NCBI RefSeq assembly: GCF_051020985.1
Contig: NW_027475143.1
Span: 372,001-436,000, forward strand
Direction: 5' to 3'
DNA length: 64,000 nucleotides
Source of the DNA: Nomia melanderi
Taxonomy: Eukaryota > Arthropoda > Insecta > Hymenoptera > Halictidae
The translations under genes and the position numbers were made by a program. Under the pieces are notes generated by a model. That model ran no database searches. It saw only the letters and a list, made by a program, of their open reading frames with translations, and was not told the DNA's origin. Shown here in pieces: positions 1 to 10,276 of the stretch (position 1 is the first letter of the stretch; every line of letters starts with the position of its first letter).

Positions 1-20
1 GGTGCTATTAGAGATAGCGC

Positions 21-26
21 AATAAA
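21..26 (+). other. AATAAA hexamer present in most monomers
   Basis: The canonical polyadenylation hexamer occurs at monomer positions 21-26 in the great majority of monomers. A T/G-rich stretch (such as TGCATTGTCTG) begins about ten bases further on. If the plus strand were transcribed, this could offer a processing signal every 175 bases. Nothing here shows that it is transcribed, and A/T-rich hexamers are common by chance, so this is only a sequence note. Confidence 0.3.
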
Positions 27-83
27 CCAAAGTGAATTATCTGCAGGAGGCCCTGGCGCATGAATCTGTGCAACGGGAACGAC

Positions 84-104
84 CTCGGACCACCAGGAGC
101 CGAG
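84..104. other. Imperfect dyad in the GC-rich half of the monomer
   Basis: The outer arms CTCGG and CCGAG pair perfectly. After one A-G mismatch, a CC/GG pair follows in most monomers around a loop of five bases. In this first copy the inner right side reads GGAG rather than GGGG. The arms are kept in most monomers, including type B ones, and in the variant with an ACCGCCGGGCG interior. They are lost in the five 150-bp monomers, whose deletion turns CCGAG into CCGGA. A cruciform or protein-binding role is only a possibility. Confidence 0.55.
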
Positions 105-1924
105 AAAACGACAGTTTCAAGGGGCCGGACAGTCAGGGTCAGGGGAAAATCCAATATTTATCCGGTGATATCTCGGGTGCTATTACAGATAGCGCAATAA
201 ATCAAAGTGCATTGTCTGTAGAAGGTCCTGGCGCACGAATCTGTGCAGCGGGAACGACCTCGGACCACCAGGGGCCGAGACAACCACCGTCTCATGGGGC
301 CGGACACTCTGGGTCAGGGAAAAATCCAATATATATCTGGTGATATCTCGGGTGCTATTACAGATAGCGCAATAAATCAGAGTGAATTATCTGCAGGAGG
401 CCCTGGCGCATGAATCTGTGAAAGGGGAACGACCTCGGACCACCAGGGGCCGAGAAAACCACAGTCTCATGGGGCCGGACACTCAGGGTCAGGGAAAAAT
501 CCAATATATATCTGGTGATATCTCGGGTGCTATTACAGATAGCGCAATAAATCAAAGTGCATTGTCTGTAGGTGGCCCTGGCGCATGAATCTGGCCAGCG
601 GGAACGACCTCGGACCACCAGCGGCCGAGAAAACCACCGTCTCATGGGGCCGGACACTCAGCGTCAGGGGAAAATCCAATATTTATCTGGTGATATCTCG
701 GGTGCTATTACAGATAGCGCAATAAATGAAAGTGCATTGTCTGCAGGAGGCCCTGGCGCAGGAATCTGTGCAGCGGGAACATAGTCGGACCACCAGGGGC
801 CGAGAAAACCACAGTCTCATGGGGCCGGACACTCAGGGTCAGGGAAAATCCAATATATATCTGGTGATATCTCGGGTGCTATTAGAGATAGAGCAATAAA
901 CCAAAGTGAATTATCTGCAGGAGGCCCTGGCGCATGAATCTGTACAGCGGGAACAACCTCGGACCACCAGGGGCCGAGAAAACCACAGTCTCATTGGGCA
1001 GGACACTCAGGGTCAGTGAAAAATCCAATATATATCTGGTGATATCTCGGGTGCTATTACCGATAGCGCAATAAACGAAAGTGAATTATCTGCAGGAGGC
1101 CCTGGCGCATGAATCTGTGCAGCGGGAACGACCTCGGACCACCAGGGGCCGAGGAAACCACAGTCTCATGGGGCCGGACACTCAGGGTCAGGGGAAAATC
1201 CAATATATATCTGGTGATATCTCGGGTGCTATTAGAGATAGCGCAATAAACCAAAGTGAATTATCTGCAGGAGGCCCTGGCGCATGAATCTGTGCAACGG
1301 GAACGACCTCGGACCACCAGGGGCCGAGAAAACCACCGTCCCGAGGGGCCGGACACTTAGGGTCAGTGAAAAATACAATATATATCTGGTGATATCTCGG
1401 GTGCTATTACAGATAGCGCAATAAATCAAAGTGAATTATCTGCAGGAGGCCCTGGCGCATGAATCTGTGCAACGGGAACGACCTCGGACCACCAGGGGCC
1501 GAGAAAACCACCGTCTCATGGGGCCGGACACTCAGGGTAAGGGAAAAATCCAATATAAATCTGGTGATATCTCGGGTGCTATTAGAGATAGCGCAATAAA
1601 CGAAAGTGAATTATCTGCAGGAGGCCCTGGCGCATGAATCTGTGCAGCGGGATCTACCTCGGACCACGAGGGACCGAGAAAACCATCGACACATGGCGCC
1701 GGACTGTCAGGGTCAAGGAAAAATCCAATATATATTTGGTGATATCTCGGGTGCTATTAGAGATAGCGAAATAAATCAAAGTGCACTGTCTGCAGCAGGC
1801 CCTAGCGCATGAATCTGTGCAGCGGGAACGACCTCGGACCACCAGGGGCCGAGAAAACCACCCTCTCATGGGGTCGGACTGTCAGGGTCAGGGAAAAATC
1901 CAATATATATGTGGTGATATCTCA

Positions 1925-4900
1925 GGTGCTATTAGAGATAGCGCAATAAACCAAAGTGCATTGTCTGTAGGAGGCCCTGGCGCATGAATCTGTGCAGCGG
2001 GAACGACCTCGGACCACCAGGGGCCGAGAAAACCACCGTCTCATGGTGTCGGAGACTCAGGGTCAGTGAAAAATCCAATATAAATCTGGTGATATCTCGG
2101 GTGCTATTACATATAGCGCTATAAATCAAAGTCCATTGTCTGCAGGAGGCCCTGGCGCATGGATCGGTGCAGCGGGATCGACCTCGGACCAGGATGGACC
2201 GAGAATACCATCGGCACATGGTGCCGGACTGTCAGAGTCAAGGAAAAATCCAATATATATCTGGTGATATCTCGGGTGCTATTAGAGATAGCGCAATAAA
2301 CCAAAGTGAATTATCTGCAGGTGGCCCTGGCGCATGATTCTGTGCAGCGGGAACGACCTCGGACCACCAGGGGCCGCGAAAACCACCGTCTCATGGGGCC
2401 GGACACTCAGGGTCAGGGAAAAATCAAATATATATCTGGTGATATCTCGGGTGCTATTAGATATAGCGCAATAAATCAATGTGCATTGTCTGCAGGAGGC
2501 CCTGGCGCATGAATCTGTTCAGCAGGAACGACACCGGACCACCAGGGGCCGAGAAAATTACAGATTTTCGGTATCCGTCACCCAAAGTCATGTAAAAATC
2601 CAGCATATATCTGGTGATATCTCGGGTGCTATTAGATATAGCGCAATAGATCAATGTGCATTGTCTGCAGGAGGCCCTGGCGCATGAATCTGTGCAGCGG
2701 TATCTACCTCGGACCACCAGGGTCCGAGAAAATCACCGACAGATGGGGCCGGGCACTCAGGTTCAGGGAAAAATCCAACATATATCTGGTGATATCTCGG
2801 GTTCTATTACAGATAGCGCGATAAATCAAAGTGCATTGTCTGCGGGAGGCCCTGGCACATGCATCTGTGCAGCGGGAATGACCTCGGACCACCGGGGTCC
2901 GAGAAAACCACCGCCTCATGGGGCCGGACACTCAGTGTCAGAGAAAAATCAAATATATATCTGGTGATATCTCGGGTAGTATTAGAGATATCGCAATAAA
3001 CCAAAGTGAATTATCTGCAGGAGGCCCTGGCGCATGCATCTGGGCAGCGGGAACGACATCGGACCACCAGAGGCCGGGAAAACCACCATCTCATGGGGCC
3101 GGACACTCAGGGTCAGGGGAAAATCCAGTATATATCTGGTGATATCTCGGGTGCTATTAGAGATAGCGCAATAAACCAAAGTGAATTATCTGCAGGAGCC
3201 CCTGGCACATGCATCTGTGCAGCGGGAATGACCTCGGAACACCAGGGGCCGGGAAAACCACCATCTCATGGGGCCGGACACTCAGGGTCAGGGAAAAATC
3301 CAATATATTTCTGGTGATATCTCGGGTGCTATTACAGATAGCCCAATACATCAAAGTGGATTGTCTGGAGGAGGCCCTTGCGCATGAATCTGTGCAGCAG
3401 GAACGACATCGGACCACCAGGGGCCGAGAAAATTACAGATTTTCGGTATCCGTCACCCAATATCATGTAAAAATCCAGCATAACTCTAGTGATATCTCGG
3501 GTTCTATTACAGATAGCGCCATAAATCAATGTGCATTGTCTGCAGGAGGCCCTGGCACATGCATCTGTGCAGCGGGAATGACCTCGGACCACCAGGGTCC
3601 GAGAAAACCACCGTCTGATGGGGCCGGACAGTCAGGGTCAGGGAAAAATCAAATATATATCTGGTGATATCTCAGGTAGTATTAGAGATATCGCAATAAA
3701 CCAAAGTGAATTATCTGCAAGAGGCCCTGTCGCATGCATCTGGGCAGCGGGAACGACCTCGGACCACCAGAGGCCGGGAAAACCACCATCTCATGGGGCC
3801 GGACACTCAGGGTCAGGAGAAAATCCAATATATATCTGGTGATATCTCGGGTGCTATTACAGATAGCGCAATATACCAAAGTGTATTACCTGCAGGAGGC
3901 CCTGGCGCATGCATCTGTGCAGCGGGAACAACCTCGGATCTCCAGGGTCCGAGAAAACCAGCGTCTCATGGGGCCGGACAGTCAGAGTCGGGGAAAAATC
4001 CAATATATATCTGGTGATATCTCGCGTGCTATTAGAGATAGCGCAATAAATCAAAGTGCATTGTCCGTAGGAGGCCCTTGCGCATGAATCTGTGCAGCAG
4101 GAACGACATCGCACCACCAGGGGATGAGGAAATTACAGATTTTCGGTATCCGTCACCCAAAGTCATGTAAAAATCCAGCATATGTCTGGTGATATCTAGG
4201 GTGCTATTAGAGATAGCGCAATAAATCAAAGTGCAATTGTCCGTAGGAGGCCCTTGCGCATGAATCTGTTCAGCAGGAACGACACCGGACCACCAGGGGC
4301 CGAGAAAATTACAGATTTTCGGTATCCGTCACCCAAAGTCATGTAAAAATCCAGCATATATCTGGTGATATCTCGGGTGCTATTAGATATAGCGCAATAG
4401 ATCAATGTGCATTGTCTGCAGGAGGCCCTGGCGCATGAATCTGTGCAGCGGTATCTACCTCGGACCACCAGGGTCCGAGAAAATCACCGACAGATGGGGC
4501 CGGGCACTCAGGTTCAGGGAAAAATCCAACATATATCTGGTGATATCTCGGGTTCTATTACAGATAGCGCGATAAATCAAAGTGCATTGTCTGCCGGAGG
4601 CCCTGGCACATGCATCTGTGCAGCGGGAATGACCTCGGACCACCGGGGTCCGAGAAAACCACCGTCTCATGGGGCCGGACACTCAGGGTCAGTGAAAAAT
4701 CAAATATATATCTGGTGATATCTCGGGTAGTATTAGAGATATCGCAATAAACCAAAGTGAATTATCTGCAGGAGGCCCTGGCGCATGCATCTGGGCAGCG
4801 GGAACGACCTCGGACCACCAGAGGCCGGGAAAACCACCATCTCATGGGGCCGGACACTCAGGGTCAGGGGAAAATCCAATATATATCTGGTGATATCTCG

Positions 4901-5950
4901 GGTGCTATTAGAGATAGCGCAATAAACCAAAGTGAATTATCTGCAGGAGGCCCTGGCGCATGAATCTGTGCAGCGGGAACGACCACGGACCACCAGGGGC
5001 CGAGACAACCACCGTCTCATGGGGCCGGACACTCAGGGTCAGGGGAAAATCCAATATATATCTGGTGATATCTCGGGTGCTATTTGAGATAGCGCCATTA
5101 ACCAAAGTGAATTATCTGCAGGAGTCCCTGGCGCAGGAATCTGTGCAGCGGGAACGACCTCGGACCACCAGGGGCCGAGAAAAGCACCGTCTCATGGGGC
5201 CGGACACTCAGGTTCAGGGAAAAATCCAATATATATCTGGTGATATCTCGGGTGCTATTAGAGATAGCGCAATAAACCAAAGTGAATTATCTGCAGGTGG
5301 CCCTGGCGCATGATTCTGTGCAGCAGGAACGACCTCGGACCTCCAGGGGCCGAGAAAACCACCGTCTCATGTTGCCGGACACTCAGGGTCAGGGAAAAAT
5401 CCAATATATATCTGGTGATATCTCGGGTGCTATTAGAGATAGCGCAATAAACCGACGTGGATTATCTGCAGGAGGCCCTGGCGCATGCATCTGTGCAGCG
5501 GGAACGACCACGGACCACCAGGGGCCGAGACAACCACCGTCTCATGGTGCCGGACGCTCAGGGTCGGGGAAAAATCCAATATATATCTGGTGATATCTTG
5601 GGTGCTATTAGAGATAGCGCAATAAACCAAAGTGAATTATCTGCAAGAGGCCCTGGCGCATGAATCTGTGCAGCGGGAACGACCACGGACCACCAGGGGC
5701 CGAGACAACCACCGTCTCATGGGGCCGGACACTCAGGGTCAGGGGAAAATCCAATATATATCTGGTGATATCACGGGTGCTATTACAGATAGCGCTATAA
5801 ATCAAAGTCCATTGTCTGCAGGAGGCCCTGGCGCATGGATCGGTGCAGCGGGAACGACCTCGGACCACCAGGGGCCGAGAAAACTACCGTCTCATGGGGC
5901 CGGACACTCAGGGTCAGGGAAAAATCCAATATATATCTGGTGATATCTCG
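1925..5950 (+). repeat. Cassette P, copy 1 (23 monomers)
   Basis: This cassette is matched by P2 at offset +16,379 up to about 2,480, then +16,204 to 5,851. The change in offset equals one monomer, which is missing in P2. It carries four type B monomers (cores near 2,575, 3,450, 4,150, 4,326). About 2,480-3,170 repeats inside it as 4,231-4,920 at offset 1,751, so P holds an internal ten-monomer duplication. One extra base lies near 4,236 (GTGCAATTGTCC). Distinctive early variants are GTGTCGGAGACTCAGG and an AGGATGGACCGAG monomer near 2,190. The match to P2 ends at 5,852, in the last monomer. Confidence 0.85.
2540..4370 (+). repeat. Type B monomers of P1 (four)
   Basis: The cores (CCGTCA) are at 2,575, 3,450, 4,150 and 4,326. 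In each, the segment after GAGAAAA reads TTACAGATTTTCGG, then CCGTCACCCAA and CATGTAAAAATCCAGCAT, in place of the usual CCACCGTCTCATGGGG...AATCCAATAT. The monomer keeps its length and the rest matches ordinary monomers. The preceding GCAGG (ordinary GCGGG) is linked to the block. Confidence 0.88.
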
Positions 5951-7851
5951 GGTGCTATTAGAGATAGCGCAATAAACCAAAGGGCATTGTCTGTAGGAGG
6001 TCCTGGCGCATGAATCCGTGCAGCGGGAACGACCTCGGACCACCAGGGGCCGAGAAAACTACCGTCTCATGGGGCCGGACACTCAGGGTCAGGGAAAAAT
6101 CCAATATATCTCTGCTGATATCTCGGGTGCTATTAGAGATAGCGCAATAAAACAAAGTGCATTGTCTGTAGGAGGCCCTGGCGCATGAATCTGTGCAGCG
6201 GGTACGACCTCGGACCACCAGAGGCCGAGAAAAGCACCGTCTCATGGGGCCGGACACTCAGGTTCAGGGAAAAATCCAATATATATCTGGTGATATCTCG
6301 GGTGTTATTAGAGATAGCGCAATAAACCAAAGTGAATTATCTGCAGGTGGCCCTGGCGCATGATTCTGTGCAGCAGGAACGACCTCGGACCACCAGGGGC
6401 CGAGAAAACCACCGTCTCATGTTGCCGGACACTCAGGGTCAGGGAAAAATCCAATATATATCTGGTGATATCTTGGGTGCTACTAGAGATAGCGCAATAA
6501 ACCAAAGTGAATTATCTGCAAGAGGCCCTGGCGCATGAATCTGTGCAGCGGGAACAACCACGGACCACCAGGGGCCGAGACAACCACCGTCTCATGGGGC
6601 CGGACACTCAGGGTCAGGGGAAAATCCAATATATATCTGGTGATATCTCGGGTGCTATTTGAGATAGCGTCATTAACCAAAGTGAATTATCTGCAGGAGT
6701 CCCTGGCGCAGGAATCTGTGCAGCGGGAACGACCTCGGACCACCAGGGGCAGAGAAAACTACCGTCTCATGTGGCCAGACACCCAGGGTAAGGGAAAAAT
6801 CCAACATATATCTGGTGATATCTCGGGTGCTATTAGAGACAGCGCAATAAATCAAAGTGAATTATATGCAGGGGGCCCTGGCGCATGATTCTGTGCAGCG
6901 GGATCGACCTCGGACCACCAGGGGCCGAGAAAACCACCGTCTCATGGGGCCGGACGCTCAGGGTCAGGGGAAAATCCAATATATATATGGTGATATCTCG
7001 GGTGCTATTACAGATAGCGCAATAAATCAAAGTGCATTGTCTGCAGGAAGCCCTGGCGCATGAATCTGTGCAGCGGGAACGACCTCGGACCACCAGGGGC
7101 CGAGGAAACCACCGTCTCATGGATTCGGACACTCAGGGTCAGGGAAAAATCCAATATAAGTCTGGTGATATCTCGGGTGCTATTACAGATAGCGCAATAA
7201 ATCAAAGTGCATTGTCTGTAGGAGGCCCTGGCGCATGAATCTGTGCTGCGGGATCGACCTCGGACCACCAGGGGCCGAAAAAACTACCGTCTCATGGGGC
7301 CGGACGCTCAGGGTCAGGGGAAAATCCAATATATATCTAGTGATATCTCGGGTGCTATTACAGATAGCGCAATAAATCAAAGTGCATTGTCTGTAGGAGG
7401 CCCTGGCGCATGAATCTGTGCAGCGGGAACGACCTCGGACCACCAGGGGCCGAGAAAACCACCGTCTCATGGGGCCGGACACTCAGGGTCAGGGGAAAAA
7501 TCCAATATATATGTGGTGATATCTCGGGTGCTATTACAGATAGCGCAATAAATAAAAGGGCATTGTCTGTAGGAGGCCCTGGCGCATGAATCTGTGCAGC
7601 GGGAACGACCTCGGACCACCAGGGGTCGAGAAAACCACCGTCTCATGGGGCCGGACACTCAAGGTCAGGGGAAAATCCAATATATATATGGTGATATCTC
7701 GGGTTGTATTACAGATAGCGCAATAAATCACAGTGCATTGTCTGTAGGAGGCCCTGGCGCACGAATCTGTGCAGCGGGAACGACCTCGGACCACCAGGGG
7801 CCGGACACTCAGGGTCAGGGAAAAATCCAATATATATCTGGTGATATCTCG
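5951..7851 (+). repeat. Cassette Q, copy 1 (10 monomers plus one 150-bp monomer)
   Basis: It starts with the AAAGGGCATTG and GGAGGTCCTGG variants and ends with a 150-bp monomer. Q4 matches at offset 24,931 and Q2b at 8,702. The monomer near 7,490 carries one additional base (GGGGAAAAATCC), which marks this monomer in all Q copies that contain it. The CTAGTGATATC variant near 7,336 is another shared marker. Confidence 0.85.
7702..7851 (+). repeat. 150-bp monomer, copy 1 (last monomer of Q1)
   Basis: It lacks 25 bases between two GGGGCCG direct repeats and keeps a single GGGGCCG at 7,797-7,803. The deletion removes the right arm of the dyad. Confidence 0.95.
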
Positions 7852-10126
7852 GGTGCTATTACAGATAGCGCAATAAATCAAAGTGAATTATCTGCAGGCC
7901 GCCCTGGCGCATGAATCTGTGCAGCGAGAACGACCTCGGACCACCAGGGGCCGAGATAACCACCGTCTCATGGGGCCGGACACTCAGGGTCAGGGGAAAA
8001 TCCAATATATATATGGTGATATCTCGGGAGCTATTACAGATCGCGCAATAAATCAAAGTGAATTATCTGCAGGAGGCCCTGGCGCATGAACCTGTGCAAC
8101 GGGAACGACCTCGGAAGACCAGGGGCCGAGAAAACCACAGTCTCATGGGGCCGGACACACAGGGTCAGGGAAAAATCCAATATATATGTGGTGAAATCTC
8201 AGGTGCTATTAGAGATAGCGCAATAAACCAAAGGGCATTGTCTGTAGGATGCCCTGGCGCATGAATCCGTGCAGCGGGAACGACCTCGGACCACCAGGGG
8301 CGGAGAAAACTACCGTCTCATGGGGCCGGACACTCAGGGTCAGGGAAAAATCCAATATATCTCTGGTGATATCTCGGGTGCTATTAGAGAAAGCGCAATA
8401 AAACAAAGTGCATTGTCTGTAGGAGGCCCTGGCTCATGAATCTGTGCAGCGGGAACGACCTCGGACCACCAGGGGCCGAGAAAACCACCTTCTCATGGGG
8501 TCGGAGACTCAGGGTCAGGGAAAAATCCAATATAAATCTGGTGATATCTCGGGCGCTATTACAGATAGGGCAATAAATCAAAGTGCATTGTCTGCAGGAG
8601 GCCCTGGCGCATGGATCTGTGCAGCGGGATCGACCTCGGACCACGAGGGACCGAGAAAACCATCGACACATGGCGCCGGACTGTCAGGGTCAAGGAAAAA
8701 TCCAATATATATCTGGTGATATCTCGGGTGCTATTAGAGATAGCGCAATAAATCAAACTGCATTGTCTGTAGGAGGCACTGGCGAATGAATCTGTGCAGC
8801 AGGAAAGACCTCGGACCGCCGGGCGCCGAGAAAACCACCGTCTCATGGGACCGAACTGTCAGGGTCAGGGAAAAATCCAATATATATCTGGTGATATCTC
8901 GGGGGCTATTAGAGATAGGGCAATAAATCAAATTGCATTGTCTGTAGGGGGCACTGGCGAATGAATCTGTGCAGCAGGAACGACCTCGGTACACCAGGGG
9001 CCGAGAAAACCACCGTCTCATGGGGCCGAACTGTCAGGGTCAGGGAAAAATCCAATATATATCTGGTGATATCTCGGGAGCTATTAGAGATAGCGCAATA
9101 AATCAAAGTGCATTGTTTATAGGTGGCACTGGCGAATGAATCTGTGCAGCAGGAACGACCTCGGACCGCCGGGCGCCGAGAAACCCACCGTCTCATGGGA
9201 CCGGACTGTCAGTGTCAGGGGAAAATCCAATATATATATGGTGATATCACGGGTGCTATTACAGAAAGCGCAATAAATCAAAGTGCATTGTCTGCAGGAG
9301 GCCCTGGCGCATGTATCTGTGCAGCGGGATCAACCTCGGATCACCAGGGGCCGAGAAATTCACCGTCTCATGGGGTCGGACTCTCAGGGTGAGGGAAACA
9401 TCCAATATAAATCTGGTGATATCTCGGGTGCTATTACAGATAGCGCAATAAATCAAAGTGCATTGTCTGCAGGAGGCCCTAGGGCATGAATCTGTGCAGC
9501 GGGAACGACCTCGGACCACCAGGGGCCGAGAAAACCACGGTCTCATGGGGCCGGACACTCAGTGTCAGGGGAAAATCCAATATATATATGGTGATATCAC
9601 GGGTGCTATTACAGAAAGCGCAATAAATCAAAGTGCATTGTCTGTAGGAGGCCCTGGCGCATCTATCGGTGCAGCGGGATCAACCTCGGACCACCAGGGG
9701 CCGAGAAAATCACCGTCTCATGGGGCCGGACTGTCAGGAACAGGGAAAAATCCAATATATATCTGGTGATATCTCGGGGGCTATTAGAGATAGCGCAATA
9801 AATCAAATTGCATTGTCTGTAGGGGGCACTGGCGAATGAATCTGTGCAGCAGGAACGACCTCGGTACACCAGGGGCCGAGAAAACCACCGTCTCATGGGG
9901 TCGGACTCTCGGGGTCAGGGACAAATCCAATATATATCTGGTGATATCTCGGGAGCTATTACAGATAGCGCAATAAATCAAAGTATATTGTCTGTACGAT
10001 TCCCTGGCGCATGGATCTGTGCAGCGGGAACGACCTCGGACCACCAGGGGCCGAGAAAACCACCGTCTCATGGGGCCGGACACTCAGTGTCAGGGGAAAA
10101 TCCAATATATATATGGTGATATCACG
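7852..10126 (+). repeat. Cassette R, copy 1 (13 monomers)
   Basis: This is the first full copy of R and directly follows the short monomer of Q1. Markers in order are GAGATAACC at about 7,955, GTGGTGAAATCTCAGG at about 8,190, CATCGACACATGG near 8,660, three monomers reading GGCACTGGCGAATG near 8,776, 8,951 and 9,126, and GATATCACGGG monomers near 9,246 and 9,596. R7 matches throughout at offset 27,733. R2 matches at 2,425 over about 1.95 kb. Confidence 0.85.
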
Positions 10127-10276
10127 GGTGCTATTACAGAAAGCGCAATAAATCAAAGTGAATTATATGCAGGGGGCCCTGGCGCACGAATCTGTGCAGC
10201 GGGAACGACCTCGGACCACCAGGGGCCGGACACTCAGGGTCAGGGAAAAATCCAATATATATCTGGTGATATCTCG
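10127..10276 (+). repeat. 150-bp monomer, copy 2 (start of R2)
   Basis: It has the same 25-base deletion, with the remaining GGGGCCG at 10,222-10,228. Its first 50 bases belong to a different Q monomer type, so a recombination joint lies inside this monomer. Confidence 0.95.

Larger units (their letters stand above)
1..175 (+). repeat. Reference monomer of the satellite
   Basis: In this first copy, window positions equal monomer positions. Positions 1-40 are AT-rich and include AATAAA at 21-26. Position 35-39 is a two-state site (AATTA here, CATTG in many others). CTGCAG or CTGTAG lies at 41-46. Positions 45-145 are GC-rich, with CCCTGGCGC at 51-59, a dyad at 84-104 and GGGGCCGG at 121-128. 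Positions 146-162 are A/T-rich and in most monomers read AAAAATCCAATATATATC. GATATC lies at 167-172 and is kept in nearly every monomer. Ten CpG dinucleotides are present against about 11.4 expected from base content. The start point is arbitrary, as in any tandem repeat. Confidence 0.95.
1..1924 (+). repeat. Region I: 11 monomers left of the P-Q-R cassettes
   Basis: These monomers have scattered private differences and no long near-identical partner elsewhere in the window. The monomer at about 841 lacks one base, moving the phase by -1. A marker variant CCGTCCCGAGGGGCC at about 1,337-1,351, followed by CACTTAGGG, recurs only near 49,874 and 51,972 in region IV. From about 1,640 the monomers look like cassette R (the GGGACCGAG and CATCGACACATGG variants), and the last one resembles the monomer that also precedes P2 at 18.2 kb. 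Confidence 0.75.

Noticed and set aside
34..48. Splice acceptor-like TTGTCTGCAGG
   Set aside because: It is a short match in a repeat with no plausible donor and no reading frame to splice.
60..80. CENP-B box
   Set aside because: CAGCGGGAA supplies the CGGG core, but TTCG at the required distance and the central A are absent; the reverse strand also fails (CCCGAGATA).
65..95. RNA polymerase III A and B boxes, which would suggest a tRNA-derived repeat
   Set aside because: GCAGCGGGATCGACCTC resembles parts of both boxes in some monomers, but several key positions differ and the two would directly adjoin, without the needed spacing.
153..165. TATA-box promoter in TATATATC
   Set aside because: A/T alternation is expected in this part of the monomer, and there are no other promoter elements or transcripts to support it.
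3209..3667. One of the longest frames (152 codons, repeated at 19,413-19,871 and a different one at 31,466-31,924)
   Set aside because: The length comes from chance loss of stop codons in a few monomers. The second copy is explained by the P1/P2 duplication, not by selection on a protein.
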